The notes: a model not told the origin generated them from the letters alone. A stretch of 16,451 nt of DNA from AL-N1 sp039178835 (GCA_039178835.1 JBCDFA010000154.1:1-16451), one strand, 5' to 3'; numbered from the stretch's first letter, positions 7,163 through 14,985 are shown. A program made the numbers and translations.

Positions 7163-7546
7163 TCAATTGAGGACGTCGCGCACAATTTGTTCGAGACGGT
7201 CGAGTGGGAATGGTTTAGGAAGGTAGTAGTCCACCCGCTGTTCACGCGCACGTTTCTCTAGCTCTGGTGTAGCGTATGCAGTAATCAGAACTACGCGTGT
7301 GTCTGGCGACGTTTCTTTGATGGCCGCAGTGAGTTGTAGCCCATTCATACCAGGCATATTATAATCAGTGATGACCAATGGCACAGGCCGCAATGCAATT
7401 TGTGCGAGTGCTTCAGCACCACCGTTCACTGTCACAATATCATAACCGCCGGTCAGATCACGCATAAGGCGATGGAGAATGATCAAAATGTCTGGCTCAT
7501 CTTCAACAAGGATGATTGCCGGGTTATGGGTAAATTCTTCAGACAT
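7163..7546 (-). CDS. Single-domain response regulator (REC only)
   Basis: 127 residues, essentially one receiver domain with no output domain. Acid pocket EDE at 15-17, phosphoacceptor Asp61 in VITDYNMPGMNG, Thr89 in VLITAYAT, and Lys111 in LPKPFP: all conserved receiver residues are present. Start chosen at ATG 7546 (MSEEFTHNPAIILVEDEPD) because AGGAG (7555-7559) lies eight bases upstream. A longer reading to 7627 would begin inside the promoter. Stand-alone receivers act by binding a partner protein or relaying phosphate. No kinase is adjacent; the orphan histidine kinase at 10553 is the nearest candidate but is 3 kb away and separated by purA, so pairing is only a guess. Probably monocistronic or followed by the 49-residue membrane protein. 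Confidence 0.9.
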   Translation of the reverse strand: MSEEFTHNPAIILVEDEPDILIILHRLMRDLTGGYDIVTVNGGAEALAQIALRPVPLVITDYNMPGMNGLQLTAAIKETSPDTRVVLITAYATPELEKRAREQRVDYYLPKPFPLDRLEQIVRDVLN

Positions 7547-7598
7547 AGTAGGCGCTCCTATGTGATGACGATGTAGTTCTGACAACACCATCGGCACA

Positions 7599-7627
7599 AT
7601 TCTATCACACAGCGCTCTAGTGGGCAA
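7599..7627 (-). promoter_or_regulatory. Probable promoter of the response regulator
   Basis: Read on the minus strand: TTGCCC (7627-7622), 17-base spacer, TAGAAT (7604-7599). The -10 matches 5 of 6 and the -35 4 of 6. Transcription would start about 45-50 bases before the ATG at 7546. Confidence 0.5.
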
Positions 7628-7722
7628 CTTGACCCAGGGTTGTAAGATGATACTGCCTTAAACAATATACGATACAAGAACTTTTAAGGTATCCTGAAAA
7701 CAGTAAATGAAAGCAAGCATAT

Positions 7723-8430
7723 ATGGCCCACTCACAAGGAACACAGTACGATCTGGAAGAGATAACACCAAATCGTTTTCTCATCCATAACTCGCGCATC
7801 CGCGGGTTACTAAAAGGCGAGGGCGAGTTTGCCGGCCAGCTTTTTATCCTGACAACATGGCGACGTGATGGTCTCATCGCACGGTTACGGACCCGCAAGT
7901 TTGGCGTATACACCTTAGCTGATAAAATTGCACAATTGCCGAAACTCCCTAAACCACCGACTATCGGTGAGATCGGTTGGCGACCCTTTGCTACAACCAA
8001 TGAGCGCTACAGATGGTTTGACCTAAACACCATGAGTTGGCAACCACTTGAAGCTGAAGAACGTGATGGAGCAAAAGGTGTGAGTATTCGCGTAGGTTGG
8101 GTGCTACGACGACGCAAAGGTCGTGGCCCGGCCTCGTTCTATGTGGCCACACCAGAGCGTAATGGCGTAGTGGGGCTCCACAATCTCGATGAAACCACTG
8201 CTGTATTGACCGCCTACGCTCAGGCCAGCATGCGAACCAAACGCCGCTTGACTACAAAACACGCTGAAGAAGGATACCTTCTGACACGAGTAGAGTTACC
8301 CTCACCATACCGCACACTGCTCGACCAGATTGGAACGACCAACAACGAGGGCTGGCACCTGAGCGAAACGGCCTGGCCGTTGGCAGAAGCGCTCTTTGAA
8401 CGCCTGGGTGTAACATTGACGAAACGTTGA
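7723..8430 (+). CDS. Hypothetical protein, 235 aa
   Basis: A complete, basic, soluble 235-residue protein with no signal peptide or membrane segment. I do not recognise the family. Visible features: an N-terminal segment DLEEITPNRFLIHNSRIRGLL, a Lys/Pro-rich patch (AQLPKLPKPPTIGEIGWRPF, about 81-100), a basic patch WVLRRRKGRGP (about 126-136), an aromatic-rich middle, and a C-terminal region that ends WPLAEALFERLGVTLTKR. The many positive residues would suit nucleic-acid or phospholipid contact, but that is speculation. Shine-Dalgarno is weak. It is divergent from the response regulator, with 176 bases between start codons. Codon use matches its neighbours, so it looks like a resident lineage-specific gene. 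The following lipoprotein gene starts 46 bases downstream on the same strand and may share its transcript. Confidence 0.75.
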   Translation: MAHSQGTQYDLEEITPNRFLIHNSRIRGLLKGEGEFAGQLFILTTWRRDGLIARLRTRKFGVYTLADKIAQLPKLPKPPTIGEIGWRPFATTNERYRWFDLNTMSWQPLEAEERDGAKGVSIRVGWVLRRRKGRGPASFYVATPERNGVVGLHNLDETTAVLTAYAQASMRTKRRLTTKHAEEGYLLTRVELPSPYRTLLDQIGTTNNEGWHLSETAWPLAEALFERLGVTLTKR

Positions 8431-8464
8431 TAGCAATTGTTATCAATACATATTCCAATACCTG

Positions 8465-8470
8465 AAGGAG
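8465..8470 (+). promoter_or_regulatory. Shine-Dalgarno of the broken lipoprotein gene
   Basis: AAGGAG five bases before ATG 8476. This strong signal fixes the start of the lipoprotein gene at 8476 although the mature protein is in another frame. Confidence 0.75.
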
Positions 8471-8475
8471 ACAAG

Positions 8476-8887
8476 ATGAACCAACGTCTACTACAAACAA
8501 TTCTGTGTATCTGCGTTTGTGAGCATCCCACGAGGATGCTCACAAACGCAGATACCAAAAGCATCTGTTTTAGGAACCGACCTCTTTCTCACGCAGACTT
8601 CATCAAGTATTGACTATGAATTACATGTGTCTGAACCAGCTAAAGTAACGCTCACGTTGGACACACTGGCACGCTCGATTGAGGCCACATTGTTCGAATG
8701 TTCAACAATCCCGCTTGCCACATCCGAGGAGATTTGCATCATCAGCGGGACTTTTGACAGACGTATTTCCTCAGAACATGCAACGCTTAATTTTCACGTC
8801 AATCCATCTGCTGAACTGGGGACACATCAAACCAAAGCAATCCATTTGCGGGTTGATGAATTAGGGCGTATCAACGTAGGATCGTGA
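8476..8887 (+). pseudogene. Small lipoprotein gene, frameshifted within its signal peptide
   Basis: A good Shine-Dalgarno and ATG 8476 open the frame MNQRLLQTIL, a typical signal-peptide start, but this frame ends uselessly at TGA 8611-8613. The protein-like frame downstream is offset by +1, is open from 8480 and runs to TGA 8885-8887. It reads FCVSAFVSI, PRG, then CSQTQIPKASVLGTDLF and about 110 residues of Thr/Ser-rich, beta-strand-like exported sequence ending LRVDELGRINVGS. One extra base near 8505-8506 explains the shift; without it the start reads MNQRLLQTIL followed by VSAFVSI and CSQTQ, a lipoprotein signal. GTG 8519 could initiate a short cytoplasmic form but has no Shine-Dalgarno. 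The break sits at the edge of the palindrome 8507-8555. Function unknown; decay, phase variation or sequence error are all possible. Confidence 0.6.
8507..8555. repeat. Perfect 22-bp palindrome with 5-base loop over a lipobox
   Basis: Arms 8507-8528 and 8534-8555 are exact reverse complements over 22 bases, around the loop CACGA (8529-8533). The structure lies inside the signal-peptide/lipobox region of the gene at 8476. It lacks a T-tract and is not at a gene end, so it is not a terminator. I see no second copy in the window. As RNA it would form a very stable hairpin about 30 bases after the start codon. Confidence 0.95.
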
Positions 8888-8927
8888 TAGTATCAAGCGC
8901 GTTTGAAAGCCTGAGAAGCATCCTCAA

Positions 8928-8984
8928 CAATACCAAACAACTGTCAACGTTGAACGTTGACAGTTGTGATGCTCCAAGGTATTG
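8928..8984. terminator. Bidirectional hairpin between the lipoprotein gene and purA
   Basis: The core CAACTGTCAACGT (8938-8950), loop TGA and ACGTTGACAGTTG (8954-8966) form 13 perfect pairs. Outer arms CAATACC (8928-8934) and GGTATTG (8978-8984) can add to it. The element sits between two convergent genes and is symmetrical, as expected for a shared terminator, though T-tracts are poor on both strands. Confidence 0.65.
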
Positions 8985-8997
8985 ATATAGACCAAAA

Positions 8998-10290
8998 TTA
9001 CAAAACGGGGTTGACTTCAATGATCTGTTCACGTTCTGGACCAACCGAAATCATGCCGATCCGCACACCGATCAATTCGCACAACCGCGCTACATAGGCC
9101 TGAGCTTCTTTCGGTAGATGCTCAAAATAGCGAATGTCGCTGGTTGGTTGCTGCCAGCCGGGGAACTCCTCATAGATAGGTTCGACCTGACTCAGGATAA
9201 TCGGATTTCCTGGAGGATAGTCAAGTTCGGTGTCGTGCATGCGATAGCCAGTACACACCTGAATAAAGGGGAGCGTATCGAGGACATCTAGTTTGGTAAT
9301 TGCGACCGTATCGATACCATTGATCTGTGCTGTATAACGAGCCAATACTGCATCAAACCAACCAACTCGACGTAGACGTCCGGTAGTGGTGCCAACTTCT
9401 GCCCATGGTTTGCCAATCTGCCGCAGGACATCGGCGGCTTCACCCTCGATCTCAGTGGGAAACGGGCCCTCACCAACACGTGTACCATACGCTTTGTATA
9501 CGCCAATCACTGAATGCATATGGGTTGGCCCGATTCCTGCACCCTGGCATGCGCCTGCCGCTCCTGGTGATGAAGAAGTCACATACGGGTAAGTACCATG
9601 ATCAATATCCAACAACGCACCCTGGGCACCTTCTAACAAAATGGGGACATCTCTTTCGAGTGCGCGATGAATAATAGGATGGGTATCAGCAACATAGCTG
9701 GCAAGTTGACGGCCATAATTCAAATATTGCAGATAGACCTCATGAAGCGACAATTCCTGCGTTTGATAAAGCGATGTGAGAAGTTGATTCTTACTCTCCA
9801 GAATAAACTGTAGCCGTTTGAGCAGCATATCCTCTTGGAGAAGATCACCAACGCGAATACCAGTACGTGACATCTTATCGGCATAGGCAGGGCCAATGCC
9901 ACGCCCGGTTGTTCCGATCTTCTGATCACCACGTAGCGTCTCATCCATCTGATCCTGCAAGACGTGGTAAGGCATAATAACCTGAGCACGATCACTAATA
10001 AACAGCTTATCGGTATTGATACCCATTTCGTGCAGATCGGCAATCTCTTGCAGCAACACACCCGGATCGATAACAACACCGCTACCAATAATATTAACGG
10101 TACCTGTGTCAAAAATACCAGATGGCACCAGGTGAATTTTGAATGTCCCATACTGATTGATCACGGTGTGACCGGCATTGTTGCCACCGCCATACCGAAT
10201 CACGAGCCGGGCTCGATCTGCCAATACATCGACAATACGGCCTTTTCCTTCGTCGCCCCATTGAGCGCCGATCACCGCTACGACCGGCAT
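8998..10290 (-). CDS. purA: Adenylosuccinate synthetase
   Basis: 430 residues, full length for the family. Catalyses GTP-dependent ligation of IMP and aspartate to adenylosuccinate, the first committed step from IMP to AMP. Visible sites: N-terminal VIGAQWGDEGKG with catalytic Asp13; YGGGNNAGHTV with His41; IGTTGRGIGPAYADK for IMP binding; LLEGAQGALLDIDHGTYPYVTSS; the arginine-rich VGTTTGRLRRVGWFD; and AITKLDVLD, the guanine-specificity TKxD-type element. All expected motifs are present. ATG 10290 is preceded by a good AAGGGG Shine-Dalgarno (complement at 10297-10305). It is cytoplasmic, transcribed alone from the promoter at 10357-10362, divergent from the histidine kinase and convergent with the lipoprotein gene. 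No other purine gene is adjacent. Confidence 0.98.
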   Translation of the reverse strand: MPVVAVIGAQWGDEGKGRIVDVLADRARLVIRYGGGNNAGHTVINQYGTFKIHLVPSGIFDTGTVNIIGSGVVIDPGVLLQEIADLHEMGINTDKLFISDRAQVIMPYHVLQDQMDETLRGDQKIGTTGRGIGPAYADKMSRTGIRVGDLLQEDMLLKRLQFILESKNQLLTSLYQTQELSLHEVYLQYLNYGRQLASYVADTHPIIHRALERDVPILLEGAQGALLDIDHGTYPYVTSSSPGAAGACQGAGIGPTHMHSVIGVYKAYGTRVGEGPFPTEIEGEAADVLRQIGKPWAEVGTTTGRLRRVGWFDAVLARYTAQINGIDTVAITKLDVLDTLPFIQVCTGYRMHDTELDYPPGNPIILSQVEPIYEEFPGWQQPTSDIRYFEHLPKEAQAYVARLCELIGVRIGMISVGPEREQIIEVNPVL

Positions 10291-10356
10291 AATGTACCCC
10301 TTCCTGATTGATTATCTGTCGTATGCATCCTCACCAATTGTTTCCACGGAGTCTGT

Positions 10357-10362
10357 ATTATA
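10357..10362 (-). promoter_or_regulatory. -10 element of the purA promoter
   Basis: On the minus strand a perfect TATAAT lies about 65 bases before the purA ATG. No good -35 hexamer is seen 16-18 bases upstream, so an activator or another feature may compensate. The region between purA and the kinase (10291-10552) otherwise holds only the forward promoter at 10464. Confidence 0.5.
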
Positions 10363-10463
10363 GCGTATTTATTTTCTTTCCGTGCATCGGTCTATCATCT
10401 ACGATGATGAATGTATTGTGACACCTATGATAAGGTACGCAATAGTACACTGGTCATTGAGAG

Positions 10464-10491
10464 TTGACATCGCTTTGTAAAGAGCTACAAT
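10464..10491 (+). promoter_or_regulatory. Promoter of the histidine kinase gene
   Basis: Perfect TTGACA (10464-10469), 16-base spacer, TACAAT (10486-10491). Predicted start near 10498, giving a leader of about 55 bases before ATG 10553. Confidence 0.7.
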
Positions 10492-10552
10492 TAAGCAGGT
10501 TGGTAAGCATGCTCTTGTATGTCATTGTAACAGAAACACCACTCATTACATC

Positions 10553-12640
10553 ATGCTGGTATCATACACAACACAACAACTCTCCCCAACACTGCTGACA
10601 TCGCTGGCCCAAGTGCTTTCGAGCGAGGCTCCTTTGAGGGCGCGTGTGAGCAAGATGTTTGAGTTATTGCATCAAGCGGTGCCCTTTCACGATGGTCGTC
10701 TGTTGTACCAGTTGGAGTCACTTGATGTACACATTACCACACCAGCACACTGGGCACTGCCTTGGGATGATGGCCAGACCCAACAAGTGATCGACACATG
10801 CACAACAATCCAATCCACTGACGATGCCGAGATGCCAATTGTCACTACGTTGAGTGTGCCAGTGGTCTGGGCAACACAGTTGTGTGGTGTCCTAGAGTTG
10901 CGTGCCGAAGGAATAGATGTGTTGACGCCTGCTCATCAGGTGTTTATTACTGCACTCATTCCGCTACTGGCAGCTGCTATTCTGTCAGAAGAAGATACAA
11001 CACAGGCTCTGACGACACATCCACAGGCGCAGACCCTCACACAACGTCAGGAAAATGCCCTAAATCATTTGTATGAGGAATTCGGTACACCATACGCCCT
11101 CAACGAGTTCCTGACATTGCTTTTGCGCTGGTCACTCGATGCCACTGGTGCCGAGGCGGGCATGATCAGTTTGGTCGATCACGACAGAGCGCAGTTGGTC
11201 GCTCAGGTCTATCAGGGCTATCCACAAGAGCCGTTAAGCCGTGACATGTATGGCGAACCACGCCGTCGCTGGAGTTGGGATATGGGTGTGTCGGGAGAGG
11301 TAGCACGAAGCGGGCGACCATTGCTCATTCGTGATGTAGCTCGCAACAGTCATGCGACGCTATCGACCCCTGATATACGGGCTGAATTGGCCGTGCCTAT
11401 CTTTGTTGATGGTCGTGTCGTGTGTGTGATGGTGCTAGACAGTCCTCGCTCACTGGCATTTGGTGATAGCGAATTGTCACTGATCCAGGCAGTGTGTGAT
11501 ACAGCAGCACTACCACTACGCCGCGCACTCTGGTATCAACAGACGTTAGAGACCAGTACCCAACTGGGGCAAGTCTTTTCCAGCATTCCCAATGGCCTGG
11601 CATTGCTCGATAATCAGGGATGCGTGTTGCGTCACAACCCCGCGTGGTTAGGTGTCTGGAGACTCAATGGTAACAAGCTAAATGGGTCCTTTCACGTCCC
11701 CTGGGATCTCGTGCCACACCTACTGCCACGCCTCCAAGATCCACTGGGACTAAGCGAGTTTTGTGCAGAAGGGCAGAGCAACCCAACCGAAGTCCACACG
11801 ACAATGGTTATCCTGCACGATCCGCACCAGGAGTTGCATCTTCTCTCGACACCAACCCGCGATAGCCTTGAGCAACTCACCGGGCGTTTATGGGTGGTCT
11901 CAGACCTGACTCGTGAGCGTGAGGCAGATCGCTTGAAGAATGAGTTTATTTCTATCGTCTCACATGAGTTGCGGACACCACTCACATCCATTCTTGGCTA
12001 CACAGAGCTCTTACTCGCCCGAGATTTTACCCGCGATGAGCAACGTGAGTTTGTGCAGACCGTGTATGATCAGGCCAATCATCTCTCGAAGATTGTTGAA
12101 GATTTGCTGGGTGTCTCCCGCCTAGATGCAGGCAAGGTGAAACTCAATCTGTGGGCAGTTTCGCTACGGCAACTCATGGCTGAAATGACCGTCCAACTAA
12201 GCCCACACCTCTCGAGCCGTCATCGCGTGGTGATCGATGTTCCCCAGCATATTCCTCCTGCGTATGTTGATCGGGACAAGATCAAGCAAGTGCTGATCAA
12301 TCTGCTGACCAATGCCGTGAAATACTCGCCGCGTGGTGGTGAGATCATGCTCAAAGTGCGGGAGGCTTCGACATTGCCTCCTGATCATCCTGAGGGGCAG
12401 TTTCTGGTCCTGAGTGTGCATGACCAGGGGTTGGGCATTCCCGAAGACGATCTACCACATATCTGGGATCGCTTCTACCGTGTTGACAACTCCAACACCC
12501 GCCGTATCGGTGGCACCGGTCTCGGTTTGTCGATCACCAAAGCACTGGTCGAACTACACAGCGGTACCATCTGGGTCGAGAGCACAGTGGGCGAAGGTAG
12601 TGCTTTCTTTTTCACTGTTCCCATCGCTGTTGATTTCTGA
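10553..12640 (+). CDS. Cytoplasmic hybrid-sensor histidine kinase (GAF-GAF-PAS-HisKA-HATPase)
   Basis: 695 residues without membrane segments, so it senses a cytoplasmic or diffusible signal. Residues about 20-150 look like a divergent GAF domain. About 180-330 is a clear GAF domain (GVSGEVARSGRPLLIRDVA, AVPIFVDGRVVCVMVLDSP). About 340-455 is PAS-like (FSSIPNGLALLDNQGCVLRHN). HisKA begins about 460 with NEFISIVSHELRTPLTSILG, phospho-His471. HATPase_c occupies about 570-692, with N box NLLTNAVKYSPRGG, G1 DQGLGIPEDDL, F box WDRFYRVD and G2 GGTGLGLSI. All kinase motifs are intact. No response regulator is adjacent; the receiver at 7163 is the nearest in the window. No clear Shine-Dalgarno precedes the ATG. 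No terminator is evident before the next gene, 120 bases downstream. Confidence 0.93.
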   Translation: MLVSYTTQQLSPTLLTSLAQVLSSEAPLRARVSKMFELLHQAVPFHDGRLLYQLESLDVHITTPAHWALPWDDGQTQQVIDTCTTIQSTDDAEMPIVTTLSVPVVWATQLCGVLELRAEGIDVLTPAHQVFITALIPLLAAAILSEEDTTQALTTHPQAQTLTQRQENALNHLYEEFGTPYALNEFLTLLLRWSLDATGAEAGMISLVDHDRAQLVAQVYQGYPQEPLSRDMYGEPRRRWSWDMGVSGEVARSGRPLLIRDVARNSHATLSTPDIRAELAVPIFVDGRVVCVMVLDSPRSLAFGDSELSLIQAVCDTAALPLRRALWYQQTLETSTQLGQVFSSIPNGLALLDNQGCVLRHNPAWLGVWRLNGNKLNGSFHVPWDLVPHLLPRLQDPLGLSEFCAEGQSNPTEVHTTMVILHDPHQELHLLSTPTRDSLEQLTGRLWVVSDLTREREADRLKNEFISIVSHELRTPLTSILGYTELLLARDFTRDEQREFVQTVYDQANHLSKIVEDLLGVSRLDAGKVKLNLWAVSLRQLMAEMTVQLSPHLSSRHRVVIDVPQHIPPAYVDRDKIKQVLINLLTNAVKYSPRGGEIMLKVREASTLPPDHPEGQFLVLSVHDQGLGIPEDDLPHIWDRFYRVDNSNTRRIGGTGLGLSITKALVELHSGTIWVESTVGEGSAFFFTVPIAVDF

Positions 12641-12685
12641 TTATTCTGTCATACCCTCAAAACAATACCAGAAAAATACGATGCG

Positions 12686-12762
12686 CTCCGTTCAACCAAG
12701 TGTAGGAGCCTGAAGAGGCTCTGTGCAAACGGCCCATAGAATGTTGAACGGAGTACATAATG
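12686..12762 (+). promoter_or_regulatory. Leader hairpin that can mask the Shine-Dalgarno of the next gene
   Basis: CTCCGTTCAAC (12686-12696) is the exact reverse complement of GTTGAACGGAG (12743-12753). The right arm contains the Shine-Dalgarno CGGAG, six bases before ATG 12760. Between the arms a nested hairpin GAGCCT-GAAG-AGGCTC (12706-12721) can form, bringing them together. In the folded RNA the ribosome site would be completely paired. This is the layout of a translational switch (thermometer, ligand- or protein-sensitive leader); no known riboswitch class is recognised. Confidence 0.5.
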
Positions 12763-14985
12763 TATGCTGATCGAGTAAGAAACTGGAGCCTGTTTCTGAT
12801 ATTGGCAGGATCTCTGGTGCTTGGTAGCGTGTGGTATCCCACGACAACCCACGCTGCCACGACAATTAATGTAACAACCACACATGATGAACTGAACAAC
12901 GACGGCGATTGCTCGCTACGTGAAGCGGTGCGTGCGGCAAATCTCGACCAAGCGGTGGACAACTGTCCTGCTGGTGATGGCTCAGACATCATTGATGTGC
13001 CAGCTGGCACATATAACCTCAGTGACGGCACGCTTCGTGTGACTGAGAGTGTCCAGATACGTGGGGGGAGCGCTGATGAAACGATTATCAGAGGGGACCA
13101 TAATGCATCAGTCGTTTCTATCCAGAATCATAGTTTGCTCGTTTGTGATGCAAGCAACGATGCTGTTCACCTTTTTGAGCCTTATCAGGGTGATTTTATC
13201 CGAACCTTTGTATCATCAGGGAGCGGAGGACTCGAGAATGCGGGAAGTGCTAGGTTCGGCTGGGATGGTGATCTCTATGTCACCGGATTCTCCAGCGGTG
13301 TGCACCGATACAATGGCGCAACGGGTGCATTCAAAGAACTGTTTGTAGCACCGGGAAGCGGTGGATTACTTGGTCCAACCGATCTTGCCTTTGGGCCAGG
13401 CGGGAGCGGGGCCGGAAGCCCCGACACCAACCTCTATATTACCAAATACCAGATCGACGGTGGTGTGTTACGCTACAAGCGCACCAATGGCGATTTCATT
13501 GATGCATTTGTGGGTGGTGGCTCTCTGACACCAAACAGCATCGTCTTTGGTCGAGATAAGCAGCTCTATCTGACTGATGCCGCATCTGACTCGGTCAAGC
13601 GGTATAATGGCGAAACTGGTGCGTTTGTCGACACCTTTGTCTCGCCCTTCAGCGGTGGGCTAGAGACGCCGCGTGGGCTGGTGTTTGGCCCAGACCGGAA
13701 CCTCTCCGTCGCCAGCGAGAGCAACGACCGTATCCTGCGCTACAATAAGGACACCGGTGCGTTTATGGATGCGTTTGTCAGCACCGGTAGCGGAGGGCTC
13801 GATAAACCAACCGATCTCACTTTTGGCCCGAACGGCAATCTGTATGTCATCAGTAAAGGAAGTAAATCGATACTACGTTATGATGGTGCAACTGGCGCAT
13901 TTATCGACGAAGTTATAGCTTCCGGAAGCGGCGGTATGGGACTGCCTTCCTGTCTGTTGTTTGTGACTGGTCTTGGCAACGGCCCCCATGTCCAACTCAA
14001 CGATCTGACGATCACCGACGGTGGTTCCGGTGGTGTCTATGTAGCCCCCAAAAGCTCTCTCTCTTTGCGACGCAGTGTGGTCACAGATAACCTATCACTG
14101 ACTGGGGGAGGCATTATCAACAGCGGATCGACCTACATCTACGACAGCACCATCAGCGATAATGATGGCGGAGCACGTGGTGGTGGAATTGCCAATACCG
14201 AAGATGCGTTTATGAAGATAATCCGTAGTACCGTGAGTAGCAATGAGTCAACTGGCGGTGGCGGTATTACGAACAGCGGTCGTCTCGAAATAATCAACAG
14301 CACCGTGAGCGGCAACCTGGCCTGGCGTGGCGGTGGCGGCGTTACCAACACAGGGCTCCTCTATGTCGCCAGCAGTACCATCACCGACAACGAAGCCAAT
14401 GGCTACAAAGCGGGCAACACCGATGCGATTGGTGGTGGTATCAAAAACACCACCAATGGAACGGTATATATCTGGAATAGCATTCTGGCAGATAATCGCA
14501 ATAACTACACCACAACCAGTGAATACCATACGCCTGATTGCTCCGGTACCATACGGACAGAGCGCTACAACATCATTGGGGACGGCAGCAATTGCGAGAT
14601 CGAGGATGGATTTGCGACAGGTACACCCTTCGACCAGATTGGTGATGCAGATGATCCGATTGACCCACGTCTCTTCTCCCTCGCAGACAACGGTGGACCG
14701 ACCCAGACGCACGCACTGCGCTCCGATAGCCCAGCCATCGACGCAGCGCGCAAGGCATCACCGGGAAATCTGTTTGCCTGTGAGGAACACGACCAGCGTA
14801 ATGCACCCCGCCCCACAGACGGCAACAACAATGGCGAGGCGGTATGCGATGTGGGAGCCTATGAATACAATTCAACTGTGCCGATTATCGATCCACCGGA
14901 CAATCCGAGTCCGACACCGGCACCAGGACCCGAACCCGGTCAAGACGATGCATCAAAGATTTTTCTGCCAATGGTGACACAGTAG
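12760..14985 (+). CDS. Exported CSLREA-type beta-helix protein with inserted beta-propeller
   Basis: 741 residues. Signal peptide about 1-32 (cleaved after THA). Residues about 34-75 carry the CSLREA motif (DGDCSLREAVRAAN), followed by the first rungs of a pectate-lyase-like right-handed beta-helix (IIDVPAGTYNLSDGTLRVTE, up to VVSIQN at about 123). A run of about six propeller blades then interrupts (about 125-402). Each blade has a RYNGxTGAFxxxFV, GSGGLxxP and FGPDGNLYV pattern, as in NHL/SMP-30-like propellers. The helix resumes at about 405 with GGGI-NSG-STV rungs and ends near 690 with DNGGPTQTHAL, SPAIDAA and CDVGAYEY, as in choice-of-anchor Q proteins. A Pro-rich linker leads to the C-terminal KIFLPMVTQ. 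Probably a surface-displayed glycan- or matrix-binding protein; lyase activity is not shown. Translation may be controlled by the leader at 12686. Confidence 0.85.
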   Translation: MYADRVRNWSLFLILAGSLVLGSVWYPTTTHAATTINVTTTHDELNNDGDCSLREAVRAANLDQAVDNCPAGDGSDIIDVPAGTYNLSDGTLRVTESVQIRGGSADETIIRGDHNASVVSIQNHSLLVCDASNDAVHLFEPYQGDFIRTFVSSGSGGLENAGSARFGWDGDLYVTGFSSGVHRYNGATGAFKELFVAPGSGGLLGPTDLAFGPGGSGAGSPDTNLYITKYQIDGGVLRYKRTNGDFIDAFVGGGSLTPNSIVFGRDKQLYLTDAASDSVKRYNGETGAFVDTFVSPFSGGLETPRGLVFGPDRNLSVASESNDRILRYNKDTGAFMDAFVSTGSGGLDKPTDLTFGPNGNLYVISKGSKSILRYDGATGAFIDEVIASGSGGMGLPSCLLFVTGLGNGPHVQLNDLTITDGGSGGVYVAPKSSLSLRRSVVTDNLSLTGGGIINSGSTYIYDSTISDNDGGARGGGIANTEDAFMKIIRSTVSSNESTGGGGITNSGRLEIINSTVSGNLAWRGGGGVTNTGLLYVASSTITDNEANGYKAGNTDAIGGGIKNTTNGTVYIWNSILADNRNNYTTTSEYHTPDCSGTIRTERYNIIGDGSNCEIEDGFATGTPFDQIGDADDPIDPRLFSLADNGGPTQTHALRSDSPAIDAARKASPGNLFACEEHDQRNAPRPTDGNNNGEAVCDVGAYEYNSTVPIIDPPDNPSPTPAPGPEPGQDDASKIFLPMVTQ

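Noticed and set aside
7547..7627. N-terminal extension of the response regulator (MPTRAL...)
   Set aside because: It would start inside the predicted -35 box, and a good Shine-Dalgarno serves ATG 7546.
8220..8564. Minus-strand ORF beginning MLLVSAFVSILVGC, which looks like a lipoprotein signal
   Set aside because: It reads the palindrome 8507-8555 from the other side and then runs antisense to the 235-residue gene, with non-protein-like sequence and no Shine-Dalgarno. It is a mirror effect, though it helped reveal the inverted-loop possibility.
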